From: Opitutaceae bacterium EW11
GTDB lineage: Bacteria > Verrucomicrobiota > Verrucomicrobiia > Opitutales > Opitutaceae
Reading direction: 5' to 3'
Assembly (NCBI GenBank): GCA_003054665.1
Contig: QAYY01000016.1
Coordinates: 1-64,000, forward strand
Length of the DNA: 64,000 nt
Shown here one piece after another: positions 1-8,182 of the stretch. Positions within the stretch are counted from its first letter, which is position 1, and each line of letters starts with the position of its first letter. Under the pieces are notes generated by a model. The model made no database searches, was not told the origin of the DNA, and saw only the letters and a program-made list of their open reading frames with translations. A program made the translations under genes and the position numbers.

Positions 1-1336
1 CGGGTTCAAGGACGTCATTCACGACTGGAAGGCCCAGTCGTGGAATCCGGAAAAGCTGCTCGACCTCTATCAGCGCGCCGGGGCGAAGTACTTCTTCGCG
101 CTCGCGAATCACCACGACAATTTCGACAACTGGGATTCCAAGTACCAACCGTGGAACTCGACGAACATGGGCCCCAAGAAGGACCTGATCGCCGGTTGGG
201 CCGCAGCGGCGCGAAAGCACGGCATGAAGTTCGGAGTCAGCGTGCACGCCGCTCACGCGTGGAGCTGGATGGAAACGGCTCAAGGCGCCGACAAAACCGG
301 CCCGTACGCAGGCGTGCCTTACGACGGCAAACTCACCAAGGCGGACGGTAAGGGAACCTGGTGGGAGGGCTACGACCCGCAGGATCTCTACGAACAGCGC
401 CACACACCGAGCCCCGGCTTCCAGGAGCTCCCGCTGATTCACACGCGCTGGAGCTGGGGCAATGGCGTCACTCCCCCCGATGCGGCTTACTGCGAGAAAT
501 TCTACAACCGCACCGCCGACCTGATTAACCGGTACCAACCGGACCTGATCTACTTCGACGACACGGCCCTGCCCCTCTGGCCTGCAAGCGACGCCGGACT
601 CAAGATCGCGGCGCATTTCTACAACGTGAACGACCGCGTGCACGGCGGCGACGGCGTGCTGTTCGCGAAGATCCTCACGCCGGATCAGCGCCAGTGCATG
701 GCCTGGGACATCGAGCGAGGCGTGAGCAACGAACTGGAGCCGACCCCGTGGCAGACCGACACGTGTATCGGCGAGTGGCACTACAACAAGGCGGTCTTCG
801 AGCAGCATCGCTACAAGAGCACCAAGACGGTCGTGCAGACGCTCATCGATGTGGTCAGCAAGAACGGCAATCTTCTGCTCAGCGTGCCTGTCAAAGGCGA
901 TGGTTCGCTCGACTCCGACGAGATCGAAATCGTCGAGGGAATCGCCCGGTGGATGCAGGTGAACCAGGAGGCGATCCACGGCACGCGTCCGTGGAAGGTC
1001 TTCGGTGAGGGTCCGCAGATGGCCGACTACAAACCGCTCTCAGGACCGGGCTTCAACGAAGGCATGGGAAAGCCCTTCACCGCCGAGGATCTTCGTTTCA
1101 CGACCAAGGGGAAAACGCTGTACGTTTTCGTGATGGGCGCTCCCAAGTCCGCGATCCGCATCACCTCGCTCGGTGCGCGCAGCCCGCTGTTCGGTGGCAA
1201 GGTCGCGGCGATCTCGCTGCTCGGAAGCGGAGAAAAGATCCGCTGGCAGCAAGAGGACGGCGCTTTGGTCGTCGAGCTGCCGAAGGGCGCGACCAACGAG
1301 TTGGCCAACGTATTCAAGATCGAACCGAGCCTCTGA
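1..1336 (+). CDS. alpha-L-fucosidase, GH29 family (5' end missing)
   Basis: The left window edge cuts this gene. The frame is open from base 2 and ends at TGA 1334-1336, leaving about 444 residues. The visible part starts inside the catalytic (beta/alpha)8 barrel with ALANHHDNFDNWDS and GPKKDLI, both characteristic of GH29 retaining alpha-L-fucosidases. The Asp in LIYFDD (codon 557-559) sits where the family nucleophile lies. The C-terminal part, from about position 950, fits the beta-sandwich domain (RPWKVFGEG). The enzyme would remove alpha-L-fucose from plant, algal or host glycans in the periplasm or outside the cell. Any signal peptide lies outside the window. The convergent neighbour is another glycan-modifying enzyme. 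Confidence 0.93.
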   Translation, partial: GFKDVIHDWKAQSWNPEKLLDLYQRAGAKYFFALANHHDNFDNWDSKYQPWNSTNMGPKKDLIAGWAAAARKHGMKFGVSVHAAHAWSWMETAQGADKTGPYAGVPYDGKLTKADGKGTWWEGYDPQDLYEQRHTPSPGFQELPLIHTRWSWGNGVTPPDAAYCEKFYNRTADLINRYQPDLIYFDDTALPLWPASDAGLKIAAHFYNVNDRVHGGDGVLFAKILTPDQRQCMAWDIERGVSNELEPTPWQTDTCIGEWHYNKAVFEQHRYKSTKTVVQTLIDVVSKNGNLLLSVPVKGDGSLDSDEIEIVEGIARWMQVNQEAIHGTRPWKVFGEGPQMADYKPLSGPGFNEGMGKPFTAEDLRFTTKGKTLYVFVMGAPKSAIRITSLGARSPLFGGKVAAISLLGSGEKIRWQQEDGALVVELPKGATNELANVFKIEPSL

Positions 1337-1461
1337 TCGCACGAGCGTTGTTTCGAATTCGGCTCGGTGCTCCCGTCTGCAAAACACGAACGGGAGCTTC
1401 TGAACCGCCCTCGAGACGACGCAAAAACGCCGAGGCTTCGATTCAGGTTTTGTAGGATGAC

Positions 1462-1492
1462 AGGCGCGCCGCTTCGCGCGGCGCGCCTTTTT
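1462..1492 (+). terminator. rho-independent terminator of the fucosidase gene
   Basis: There is a perfect 11-bp stem (1462-1472 with 1478-1488), a 5-nt loop TTCGC, and a T-run at 1488-1492. The T-run follows the stem only on the plus strand, so it serves the fucosidase gene and not the convergent esterase. A second hairpin, GCTCCCGT/ACGGGAGC near 1369-1394, lies just upstream and has no T-run. Confidence 0.85.
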
Positions 1493-1524
1493 CATCATCC
1501 ACGCCGCCGGGATGAGACGTTCCG

Positions 1525-3462
1525 CTACTTGTCCTGAACGTCGGTACGGAACGGCGACGCAGGCAGACCTTCGCGGTTGTACAGGTTGCCTTCCGGCACG
1601 TTGGCCCACGCATACCGCACGGCGACCGGCGCAGGAACCTCTTCAGCCGACACGACCACCGTATTCCCCACGATGGTCGCTTTGGCCGGGTGAAACACCT
1701 TGTCGCTGCCCGCAATCACGAAACCTTTCAGTTCCCCATCGCGAGCGACGAGTCCCCCGCCCCGGTGGCTGAACTTCAACACCGCCCGGTGGCCGTCCGT
1801 GGACATCGATTGATAGAGCGGCCCCGAGTATTCCAGCTTTTCGCCGTAAGCGATGGCGCGCGCAGCCAGGGCCAGACGTTCGCCGACCGGACGTTTGTCG
1901 GTGGGGTGAATATCGTCGGCGTCTCCCACGTCGAGCGTCACCACCATTGCGGACCGTTTGATTTTTCCCAACGCGAGGAACTGCGCCTCGCGGATCTCGG
2001 GCGGCATCTCTTTGAATGGAGCGATCTGCACGAAGAGGAACGGGAAATCACCCTGCCCCCAGTTCTTGCGCCAGTCGGCCACCAGGTCGGGAAACAGGGT
2101 TCGATATTGCAGCGAGCGCGGCGCATTCGCCTCGCCTTGATACCAGATCACACCGCGGAAGGCGTAGGGCTGCAGCGGAGCGATCATCGCGTTGTACAGC
2201 ACCGTGGGAGCGCTCGGGTTGTTGCTGAGATTGACGGGGGGCTGGGTCTGCTTCGAAAAATCGACGGCCACACGATGGCGCCATTCGCCCTCCAGCGAGA
2301 GCGCCGCCTGCGGATCGTCCGCTCGAACGAGTCGCAGGGAATCGCCCCCGCCGTACAGGCCGCCGCCGCCGCCAGTGTCGAGCACCCGCACCGCGATCGT
2401 GTTTTTCCCCGGTTTGAGAACGTCCGGAGGAATCGAATACACGCGGTGTTTCTTCCAGTCGTCGGTGCTGCCGACTTCGCGGCCGTTCACCCAGGTCGTA
2501 TCCGCGTCGTCGATGGCCCCGAGATGCAGGACGACCGGATGGCCGGCCCAATCCTCCGGGATCGTCACCTCACGGCGAAACCAGACGACGCCGTCGAAAT
2601 CGACCAGGCCGGCGGCTTCCCAGAAAACCGGGAGCGTCATCGATTGCCAGCCGGTCATGTCGAGCTGCTCCGCGCTCCACGGACTGGAACGGCCGGAACC
2701 CGGGTCGTTCGCCGCAAACCACTCGGCGAGCCGTTTTTCATAGGCGGCCTGCATGCCCGCGGGATCCGACTGGAGCTGCTTCATCATCGCGATCGTTTCC
2801 GCGAAGTCGGGGCGACGAGCCAGACCGGTCGCACTGGTCCATGCCTCGGCAGGGGTGCCGCCCCAGGAGGAGTGGATAAGCCCCACCGGCACCTTGCGCG
2901 CCTGATGCAGGGCGCGTCCAAAAAAGAACCCGATCGCCGTGAAACTCGGGGCGGACTCGGGAGTGCAAACGAGCCACCGGCCCTCGACCTGACTCATCGG
3001 TGCCACCGACGTTTTCTGCGCTACGCCAAAATGCCGGATCTGAGGAAAGTTCGCCGACGCTGCCTCCTCCTGCCAATTCTTGATCGGCTTCTGCCCTTCG
3101 CGCAGTCCGAGCTGGCGCTCCATGTTGGATTGGCCGCTGCAAACCCAGACCTCGCCGATGAGCACGTCCGATATCTCGACGCGATTCTTGCCGGCGACGG
3201 TGAGCGTGTACGGCCCGCCGGCAGACAGCGCGGGAAGGCGCACGAGCCACCGACCGCCGCGTGCGGTCGTCGTCGCTTTGTGCCCGGCGAGTTCCACCGT
3301 CAGCGTTTCTCCTTCGTCCGCTGTGCCCCAAACGGGGATCGGAGCGCCCTGCTGAAGGACTGCGTGGTCGCAAAACAACGATGCGGGAACGACGTCGGAC
3401 CGCATCGGCGAAACAAGGAGTAGTGTGCCGCCAAGCACGCTGATGAGTGAGGTGAATCTCAT
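1525..3462 (-). CDS. sialate O-acetylesterase-type SGNH esterase, secreted
   Basis: The protein has 645 residues. A signal peptide begins MRFTSLISVLGGTLLLVSP. The SGNH nucleophile lies in CSGQSNME (about residue 110) and the Asp/His pair in GDADDIHP near the C-terminus. Between these two halves a galactose-binding-like beta-sandwich of GH2 type is inserted (WFRREVTIPEDW, WVNGREVG, LKPGKNTIAVRVLD). This layout is typical of the large SASA-family esterases of Bacteroidota and Verrucomicrobiota that remove acetyl groups from sialic acids or hemicellulose. The exact substrate cannot be read from the sequence. It converges with the GH29 gene and probably takes part in the same glycan degradation. 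Confidence 0.88.
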   Translation of the reverse strand: MRFTSLISVLGGTLLLVSPMRSDVVPASLFCDHAVLQQGAPIPVWGTADEGETLTVELAGHKATTTARGGRWLVRLPALSAGGPYTLTVAGKNRVEISDVLIGEVWVCSGQSNMERQLGLREGQKPIKNWQEEAASANFPQIRHFGVAQKTSVAPMSQVEGRWLVCTPESAPSFTAIGFFFGRALHQARKVPVGLIHSSWGGTPAEAWTSATGLARRPDFAETIAMMKQLQSDPAGMQAAYEKRLAEWFAANDPGSGRSSPWSAEQLDMTGWQSMTLPVFWEAAGLVDFDGVVWFRREVTIPEDWAGHPVVLHLGAIDDADTTWVNGREVGSTDDWKKHRVYSIPPDVLKPGKNTIAVRVLDTGGGGGLYGGGDSLRLVRADDPQAALSLEGEWRHRVAVDFSKQTQPPVNLSNNPSAPTVLYNAMIAPLQPYAFRGVIWYQGEANAPRSLQYRTLFPDLVADWRKNWGQGDFPFLFVQIAPFKEMPPEIREAQFLALGKIKRSAMVVTLDVGDADDIHPTDKRPVGERLALAARAIAYGEKLEYSGPLYQSMSTDGHRAVLKFSHRGGGLVARDGELKGFVIAGSDKVFHPAKATIVGNTVVVSAEEVPAPVAVRYAWANVPEGNLYNREGLPASPFRTDVQDK

Positions 3463-3960
3463 ATCGGGATTTCCAACATGGCTCCGGCGTAACCCAAGTC
3501 AGCCAGTTTTTCCCTCGTGGATCGCCGACGAAGGTTCTCGGGGATTCTTTTCCGTCGCGAATGTGGATGGAAACGCGGGCAACGGTTTGCCGCAGAACGC
3601 TCCCCTTCCCTCGGAGATTTCGGCAAGCGTCTGTCTCGGCCGCCTGGATACAGCCCGCGCGTTCCGGCGCCAGCGTTTCCACGATGTCGCACGTTTTCGG
3701 GACAGCATTTGTGGCGCTTCTCCGGCGGCAGAAGCCTCAGCGAGGCCCGCGGAACGAAGCTCATCCAACGAAACCCACGGTTTCAGGAATCCTGAGGCCT
3801 ACCGCCTCAGCGTCGTCGCCCAGTGCGGCTTGGCCAATAACCCAAACCAACCACCCAAAACGGCCGCTCCACACTTGGGTGTAGATCCGTCTACCGTCGC
3901 CCCCCCGCGAGAAAGGAAAAATGGTCGGGCCGGAGAGGCATCTTTTTCATAGGATAGGGC
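3463..3960. other. gene-poor interval with no supported gene
   Basis: No open frame in these 498 bp has a recognisable family, a good start or convincing codon use. Small hairpins are present, for example CTGAGGC/GCCTCAG at 3792-3810 and GTAGA/TCTAC near 3880. The right part holds a 16-bp copy of the tRNA-Pro 3' end. The interval may be leftover mobile-element or degraded sequence, but that is inference. Confidence 0.5.
3922..3937 (-). repeat. 16-bp copy of the tRNA-Pro 3' end (att-like)
   Basis: TGGTCGGGCCGGAGAG is identical, in the same orientation, to 4614-4629, which is the CCA end, discriminator, acceptor strand and first T-stem bases of tRNA-Pro(GGG). The two copies lie 692 bp apart and bracket exactly two genes. 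Tyrosine recombinases that use tRNA 3' ends leave this kind of direct repeat. No integrase is visible, so at most this is a scar or a passenger cassette. Confidence 0.65.
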
Positions 3961-4215
3961 CTATTTTTGTGGGGCGTTTGTGGCGGATACAGCAGGGTTG
4001 GCGGCGGGCTTCGTCGCACTCTCCTGCAGCTTTTTCGTTTCCCATGCGCGCTGCGCGTCAGCGGCGGAGTTGCCGATCGCCCGGTCTATCATGCGTCGGC
4101 GTTGCTCCTCGAAAGACCTTTCGCGCTGATGCTGTCGCCACGATGACCACGCGAAGAAAAGGACGATGCCCGCTGCGATGACGACGGCACGCTTAGCGGT
4201 TCCGGCTGTGCTCAT
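3961..4215 (-). CDS. small single-pass membrane protein of unknown function
   Basis: This 84-residue protein starts at ATG 4215. It has one predicted membrane segment close to the N-terminus (RAVVIAAGIVLFFAW, about residues 9-23). A charged, probably helical stretch follows (RERSFEEQRRRMIDRA), then a tail rich in Ala, Thr and Asn. I recognise no family. It overlaps the end of the upstream gene by 23 bp, so the two are probably co-transcribed and coupled. Both lie inside the interval bounded by tRNA-Pro and its 16-bp 3' copy. Confidence 0.55.
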   Translation of the reverse strand: MSTAGTAKRAVVIAAGIVLFFAWSSWRQHQRERSFEEQRRRMIDRAIGNSAADAQRAWETKKLQESATKPAANPAVSATNAPQK

Positions 4216-4465
4216 GCGATGAGACGTCGTCGATCGCAGGCCTTTCGACTCTCCCGCGCTTCTTTTTCGGTTGAGCTTCGATGAAGGCTTGGGGTTTGTA
4301 CCCCGGATGTTCGGTAGGAACGACCGGAGGGCAACCGTTCTCGAACCATTGATCGATGATCCGACGCACGTAGGTGGTCGGGCCCTCCATGCCGAGTGCC
4401 TCGGCACGTTGAGCGATGTACGCCTCTCTGTCTTCCGGCAGGCGGAAGGAGAATTGGATTGCCAT
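4193..4465 (-). CDS. small ribbon-helix-helix-like protein
   Basis: This 90-residue protein begins MAIQFSFRLPEDREAYIAQR, continues with ALGMEGPTTYVRRIIDQWF, and ends in a basic tail (QPKKKRGRVER). A short N-terminal strand followed by two helices is the pattern of ribbon-helix-helix DNA-binding proteins, including CopG/Arc-type regulators and many antitoxins. The fold is inferred from the pattern only. It overlaps the following small membrane-protein gene by 23 bp, a layout that would fit a toxin-antitoxin pair but does not prove one. It lies in the tRNA-Pro-bounded cassette. Confidence 0.6.
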   Translation of the reverse strand: MAIQFSFRLPEDREAYIAQRAEALGMEGPTTYVRRIIDQWFENGCPPVVPTEHPGYKPQAFIEAQPKKKRGRVERPAIDDVSSHEHSRNR

Positions 4466-4613
4466 GTGAGTCTGTTCGTTGGGCAGAGCGTGGCCCCATC
4501 CGTCATCCTGCCACAGGCGTGGCGGATTGTGGCGAAGAAGGTGCGTTTTCTGCCACAGAATTCCTCATTCCCTCACTCATTGAGTGGGCAACTTTCATAG
4601 GCAAAAGAGAAGT

Positions 4614-4690
4614 TGGTCGGGCCGGAGAGATTCGAACTCTCGACCTCTTGCACCCCATGCAAGCGCGCTACCAGGCTACGCTACGGCCCG
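4614..4690 (-). tRNA. tRNA-Pro (anticodon GGG)
   Basis: Read on the minus strand, the acceptor CGGGCCG pairs with CGGCCCG. The D-arm contains AGCCTGGTAGC. The anticodon stem CTTGC/GCAAG encloses the loop ATGGGGT, giving anticodon GGG. The T-loop is GTTCGAATC. The discriminator is A and the CCA end is encoded at 4614-4616. The last 16 bases are repeated at 3922-3937. A 9-bp hairpin (CAAGCGGTT/AACCGCTTG, 4732-4754) lies upstream of the gene. Confidence 0.95.
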
Positions 4691-4874
4691 AACAAGAGGA
4701 AGGGCAGAAAGCCCCATGCCGTGGAGGGAAGCAAGCGGTTTTTTCAACCGCTTGTCAGCGACCACGGCGGGCTCGGCAACAGAGCGATATCGTGGGGGCA
4801 CAATCCTGGGAAAATGGGCTGTATTTCCGGACCAATTGCGTGGCCTTTTCGGTGGAAATCGTTACCCTGCAGTT

Positions 4875-5327
4875 ATGAAAACGATCCTTGCCCCAATCGA
4901 TTTCTCGACCGCGACCGAATCGGTCATCGATGCTGCCATCGATCTCGCACAGGCGACCAACGGACGCGTCGTTCTCCTCCACATCGTGCAGCCGCCAATC
5001 CTCACCAGCGACTATGGTCTGGCGATGGAGAGTTTCCAGGAGGCGGTCACGTTAAGCGAAAAGCACGCCGCAAAGCGGCTGGCCGAATTGAAAACCCGGG
5101 CCGAATCCCGCGTGCCGGAAGTACAGGTGGAACAGGTCAGCGGCTCGGCGATCGCCGAGATTCTCGAGGCCGCCAAACGCAACAGCGCTGACTACCTCGT
5201 CATGGGTTCTCATGGCCACACCGCCTTGTACGATCTGCTCGTGGGGAGCACGACGCACGGCGTGATGCGCCGCATCCAGTGCCCGGTGGTCATCGTCCCC
5301 CCGCCCCAGCGTGGTGAACATAAATAG
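4875..5327 (+). CDS. universal stress protein (UspA family)
   Basis: This 150-residue single-domain Usp protein begins MKTILAPIDFS. Its C-terminal half carries the ATP-binding signature GSHGHTALYDLLVGSTTHGVM region, matching G-2x-G-9x-G-S/T, so it belongs to the ATP-binding class and not the non-binding UspA class. Such cytosolic proteins are induced in stress or stationary phase and modulate survival; no specific target can be inferred. It stands alone, divergent from tRNA-Pro, and has no operon partner. ATG 4875 fits the conserved N-terminal strand exactly. Confidence 0.92.
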   Translation: MKTILAPIDFSTATESVIDAAIDLAQATNGRVVLLHIVQPPILTSDYGLAMESFQEAVTLSEKHAAKRLAELKTRAESRVPEVQVEQVSGSAIAEILEAAKRNSADYLVMGSHGHTALYDLLVGSTTHGVMRRIQCPVVIVPPPQRGEHK

Positions 5328-5523
5328 CCCGGCTTGACCGGCAGAGAATCCGACGCGCGCGGACCGGGCCCACGAGGTCCCTCCGCGAGGATCTGAATAT
5401 TGCCGCGACGGGCCGCGGCGTCGTGAAGTCGACGGCTGTCCGTTAACGCAGTCCGTTCGATGCACGAACCCGGTGGTGTCGTAAGGCGCGGACTAAGGGC
5501 CGGGAACGCGGAATAAGGCGGGA

Positions 5524-6090
5524 TCAGGAATTCCGACTCTTGCGCGCCATCCGGAGAAGCGACTCCTCGGAGCTGAGTTCCTGGATGCGGTCCAGTTCGA
5601 CCCACGCGAGGGCCTTCGACTCGTAGCTCGTGACCAGCGGCTCCTCCGGATCGGCCTCGATGAGAAACCGGACGTCGTAGTGCCAGTGGGCCGGTTCGCC
5701 CTTGCGCTCGGGTATCCAGTGGCGGTCCACGTCGAAGATCGCCGGGGAAACGAGCGCCAATCTCGTCAGGCCGGACTCCTCTTCGGCTTCTCGCAACGCG
5801 ACGTTGACGAGATCGATGTCGCCGTCGGCGTGTCCGCCGAGTTGAAGCCACTTCTCCAGCTTGCGGTGATGAGTCAGCAGCGTCTTTCGGCGCGCCCGGT
5901 CCACGATCCAGGCGGAGCCGGTGAGATGACCGATGGCGAGCTCGCGGTCGGCACAATTCGGATACGCCCGGACAAACTCGATCGTCGCCTGGGTCATCGC
6001 CGCTTCGTGCGCATCGAGCCTTTGCCCGGCGTGTGCACGGAGCAGCCCGACCAGGTCCTCGCGGCCGCCCGTCAATTCGTCACGAACCAT
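5524..6090 (-). CDS. Nudix hydrolase
   Basis: The protein has 188 residues. The Nudix helix is visible as GGHADGD followed by ALREAEEESGLT, giving the metal-binding REUXEE core. The upstream Glu of the canonical GX5E half is Ile here, a variation seen in some branches. Proteins of this type hydrolyse nucleoside diphosphates linked to another moiety; the substrate cannot be assigned. The start at ATG 6090 overlaps the end of the LOG-family gene by 19 bp, so the pair is probably one operon. Confidence 0.85.
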   Translation of the reverse strand: MVRDELTGGREDLVGLLRAHAGQRLDAHEAAMTQATIEFVRAYPNCADRELAIGHLTGSAWIVDRARRKTLLTHHRKLEKWLQLGGHADGDIDLVNVALREAEEESGLTRLALVSPAIFDVDRHWIPERKGEPAHWHYDVRFLIEADPEEPLVTSYESKALAWVELDRIQELSSEESLLRMARKSRNS

Positions 6091-6647
6091 TTGGATTCGG
6101 CGGTGACAGGCCCCGCTTCGAGGTGGGCAAAAACCTGATCCACGCTGAGAGTCACGGAAAACAGGTTCAGGTTCGTCGGCTTGTTGAAGCGCTCGGTAAT
6201 CATGCGCTCAAAAAATCGGAGGAGGTCGTCGTAGAAACCGTCCTGATTGAGGAAAACACAGGGTTTCCGAAGCACGTCGAGCTGCCGGAGCGTGAGGATC
6301 TCCATGATCTCCTCCAACGTGCCCCAGCCGCCGGGCAGCGCGACAAAAGCATCGGCGCGGGTTTCCATCAGGAGCTTCCGCTCGCGCATGGTGACCACCG
6401 TGATCAGCTCGTCGGCCTCGTCGAACGCGAGCTCTTTCGCTTTCATGAAATCGGGGATGACGCCCACCACTCTGCCCCCGGAACGTTTCACCGCCCGCGC
6501 CACGGAACCCATCAGTCCGGATTTGCCGCCGCCGTAAACCAGACCCCAGCCGCGGCGCACCATCTCGGCGCCGAGCGCCTCGGCCGCCGCGTAGTATTTC
6601 GGGTCGAGGCGGTCGCTCGACGAGCAGTAGACACAAAGCATCTTCAT
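6072..6647 (-). CDS. LOG family protein (cytokinin-riboside phosphoribohydrolase-like)
   Basis: The protein has 191 residues and starts MKMLCVYCSSSD. It has the nucleotide-binding GGGKSGLMG and the diagnostic PGGWGTLEEI (PGGxGTxxE) motif of LOG/TIGR00730 proteins, the Rossmann-fold enzymes often mislabelled lysine decarboxylase. Members cleave ribose 5-phosphate from N6-modified adenosine monophosphates or from related nucleotides. The role in this bacterium is unknown, perhaps nucleotide salvage. It is the first gene of a two-gene unit with the overlapping Nudix hydrolase. Confidence 0.9.
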   Translation of the reverse strand: MKMLCVYCSSSDRLDPKYYAAAEALGAEMVRRGWGLVYGGGKSGLMGSVARAVKRSGGRVVGVIPDFMKAKELAFDEADELITVVTMRERKLLMETRADAFVALPGGWGTLEEIMEILTLRQLDVLRKPCVFLNQDGFYDDLLRFFERMITERFNKPTNLNLFSVTLSVDQVFAHLEAGPVTAESKWFVTN

Positions 6648-6729
6648 CCGCTCACGAATGGACGGATCGGCCGGCGAACGAAAGCAGAGAATCGACTGAA
6701 AGCGGCCTCCTGTTCATTGCTGTGACTTT

Positions 6730-7611
6730 GTGTCTGAAATCGCCTCCCACTACCGCGGACGAATCGCTCCCTCGCCTACGGGAATGCTCCACCTCGGCCA
6801 CGCGCGAACGTTCTGGTTCGCCGCCCAGCGAGCGAAAGAACGTGGCGGCGACTTGATTCTCCGGATCGACGACCTGGACCGGGCACGCATTCGCCCGGAG
6901 TACACGGACGCCGCGATCGAGGATCTGCGTTGGCTCGGCTTTCGGTGGACCGAAGGACCGGATATCGGAGGACAGCACGCGCCGTATCGGCAGAGCGAGC
7001 GCACGCGATTCTATCGCCAAGCGCTGGAGCAACTGCATGAAGCCGGCTTGGTTTTTCCCTGCCATCGCTCGCGCCGCGACGTGTTCGAGGCCGCGGGCGC
7101 GCCGCACGAACCCCAGGGAGAGGGCGACGAGCCCGTTTACCCACTCGGCTTTCGGCCGCCGGCCAGTCAGCCGTTGCCCCCGCTCCAGGAGAAGGTCTCC
7201 GTCAACTGGCGCTTCCGCGTGCCGGACGGAGAAACGGTGTCGTTTGTCGACGGCCGACTCGGCCCGCAGCAGTCGATCGCCGGAGTAGGATTTGGAGATT
7301 TCCTTGTCTGGCGAAAGGACAATACCCCCGCCTACCAACTGGCCTGCGTGGTCGACGACGCCTCGATGGGGGTGACTGAAGTCGTGCGCGGCGCAGATCT
7401 CGTCACTTCGACCTATCGCCAGCTCCTCCTCTATCGGGCGCTGAACTGCCGGGCACCGGCTTTTTATCACTGTCCGCTGATGACTGACGAAAACGGCGTT
7501 CGTCTGGCGAAGCGCCACGATGCCCTCAGCCTGCGGGCCCTGCGTGAACGCGGCGTTGCGCCTGCCGACCTCATCCGTGAGTTTTCGTCACACTACCGCA
7601 CCTCGCCATGA
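6730..7611 (+). CDS. gluQ: glutamyl-Q tRNA(Asp) synthetase
   Basis: The 293-residue protein is a shortened glutamyl-tRNA synthetase that lacks the anticodon-binding domain. This is the hallmark of GluQRS, which attaches glutamate to the queuosine base of tRNA-Asp. The HIGH-type motif is HLGHA in APSPTGMLHLGHA, and the KMSKS counterpart is LAKRH. Only one Cys remains (FPCHRSRRD) where GluQRS proteins often carry a zinc-binding Cys cluster, so zinc may be absent. The start is GTG 6730. The stop overlaps the next ATG (ATGA, 7608-7611), so it is coupled to mogA. Confidence 0.9.
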   Translation: MSEIASHYRGRIAPSPTGMLHLGHARTFWFAAQRAKERGGDLILRIDDLDRARIRPEYTDAAIEDLRWLGFRWTEGPDIGGQHAPYRQSERTRFYRQALEQLHEAGLVFPCHRSRRDVFEAAGAPHEPQGEGDEPVYPLGFRPPASQPLPPLQEKVSVNWRFRVPDGETVSFVDGRLGPQQSIAGVGFGDFLVWRKDNTPAYQLACVVDDASMGVTEVVRGADLVTSTYRQLLLYRALNCRAPAFYHCPLMTDENGVRLAKRHDALSLRALRERGVAPADLIREFSSHYRTSP

Positions 7612-8135
7612 GCATCCGCATCGGAGTCATCAATGTTTCGGATCGGGCCAGCGCCGGCGTCTACGAAGACACGCCAGGCAAAGCCGCGGTGGCGCTTTTG
7701 CGCGAATGGCTCACGTCGCCCTTCGAAGTCGAGTATCGCGTTCTTCCCGACGAACAGCCTGCGATCGAGGCCGAGCTGCGCCGCCTGGCTGACGACTGCC
7801 AATGCGCGCTCGTCGTCACCACGGGCGGCACCGGCCCGTCTCCTCGCGACGTCACTCCCGAGGCAACCGCTGCCGTATGCGAAAAGCTCCTACCGGGGTT
7901 CGGCGAGCTGATGCGTGCGACGTCGCTGCGGTTCGTCCCCACCGCGATTCTCTCGCGTCAGACGGCGGGCATCCGGGGGAAAACGCTCATCGTCAATCTG
8001 CCAGGGCGCCCCAAAGCCATCCGCGAAAACCTGGAAGCGGTCTTCCCGGCCATACCGTATTGTATCGATCTGATCGGCGGCCCACGCCTCGAGACAAACG
8101 AAGCGGTGATGAAGACCTTCCGCCCGAAGCCCTGA
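7608..8135 (+). CDS. mog: molybdopterin adenylyltransferase (MogA/MoaB family)
   Basis: The protein has 175 residues with the MoCF-fold signature TTGGTGPSPRDVTPEA and a downstream NLPGRPKAI segment (residue numbers about 66-80 and 130-138). MogA adenylates molybdopterin before molybdate insertion; MoaB homologues share the fold and cannot be separated with certainty here. It is translationally coupled to gluQ by ATGA. The gene concerns Mo-cofactor of oxidoreductases, not nitrogenase FeMo-co, though the mod transporter 4 kb downstream would supply both. A 16-nt palindrome, GCCGGCGATCGCCGGC, follows at 8145-8160. Confidence 0.88.
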   Translation: MSIRIGVINVSDRASAGVYEDTPGKAAVALLREWLTSPFEVEYRVLPDEQPAIEAELRRLADDCQCALVVTTGGTGPSPRDVTPEATAAVCEKLLPGFGELMRATSLRFVPTAILSRQTAGIRGKTLIVNLPGRPKAIRENLEAVFPAIPYCIDLIGGPRLETNEAVMKTFRPKP

Positions 8136-8182
8136 GCGACACCAGCCGGCGATCGCCGGCATCCGGCGCCGTAGTGCCGATT

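Noticed and set aside
3425-3960. Several 60-175-codon frames in the gene-poor interval
   Set aside because: They overlap each other in many frames, are rich in Arg/Pro/Ser as expected for non-coding GC-rich DNA, and none has a recognisable domain.
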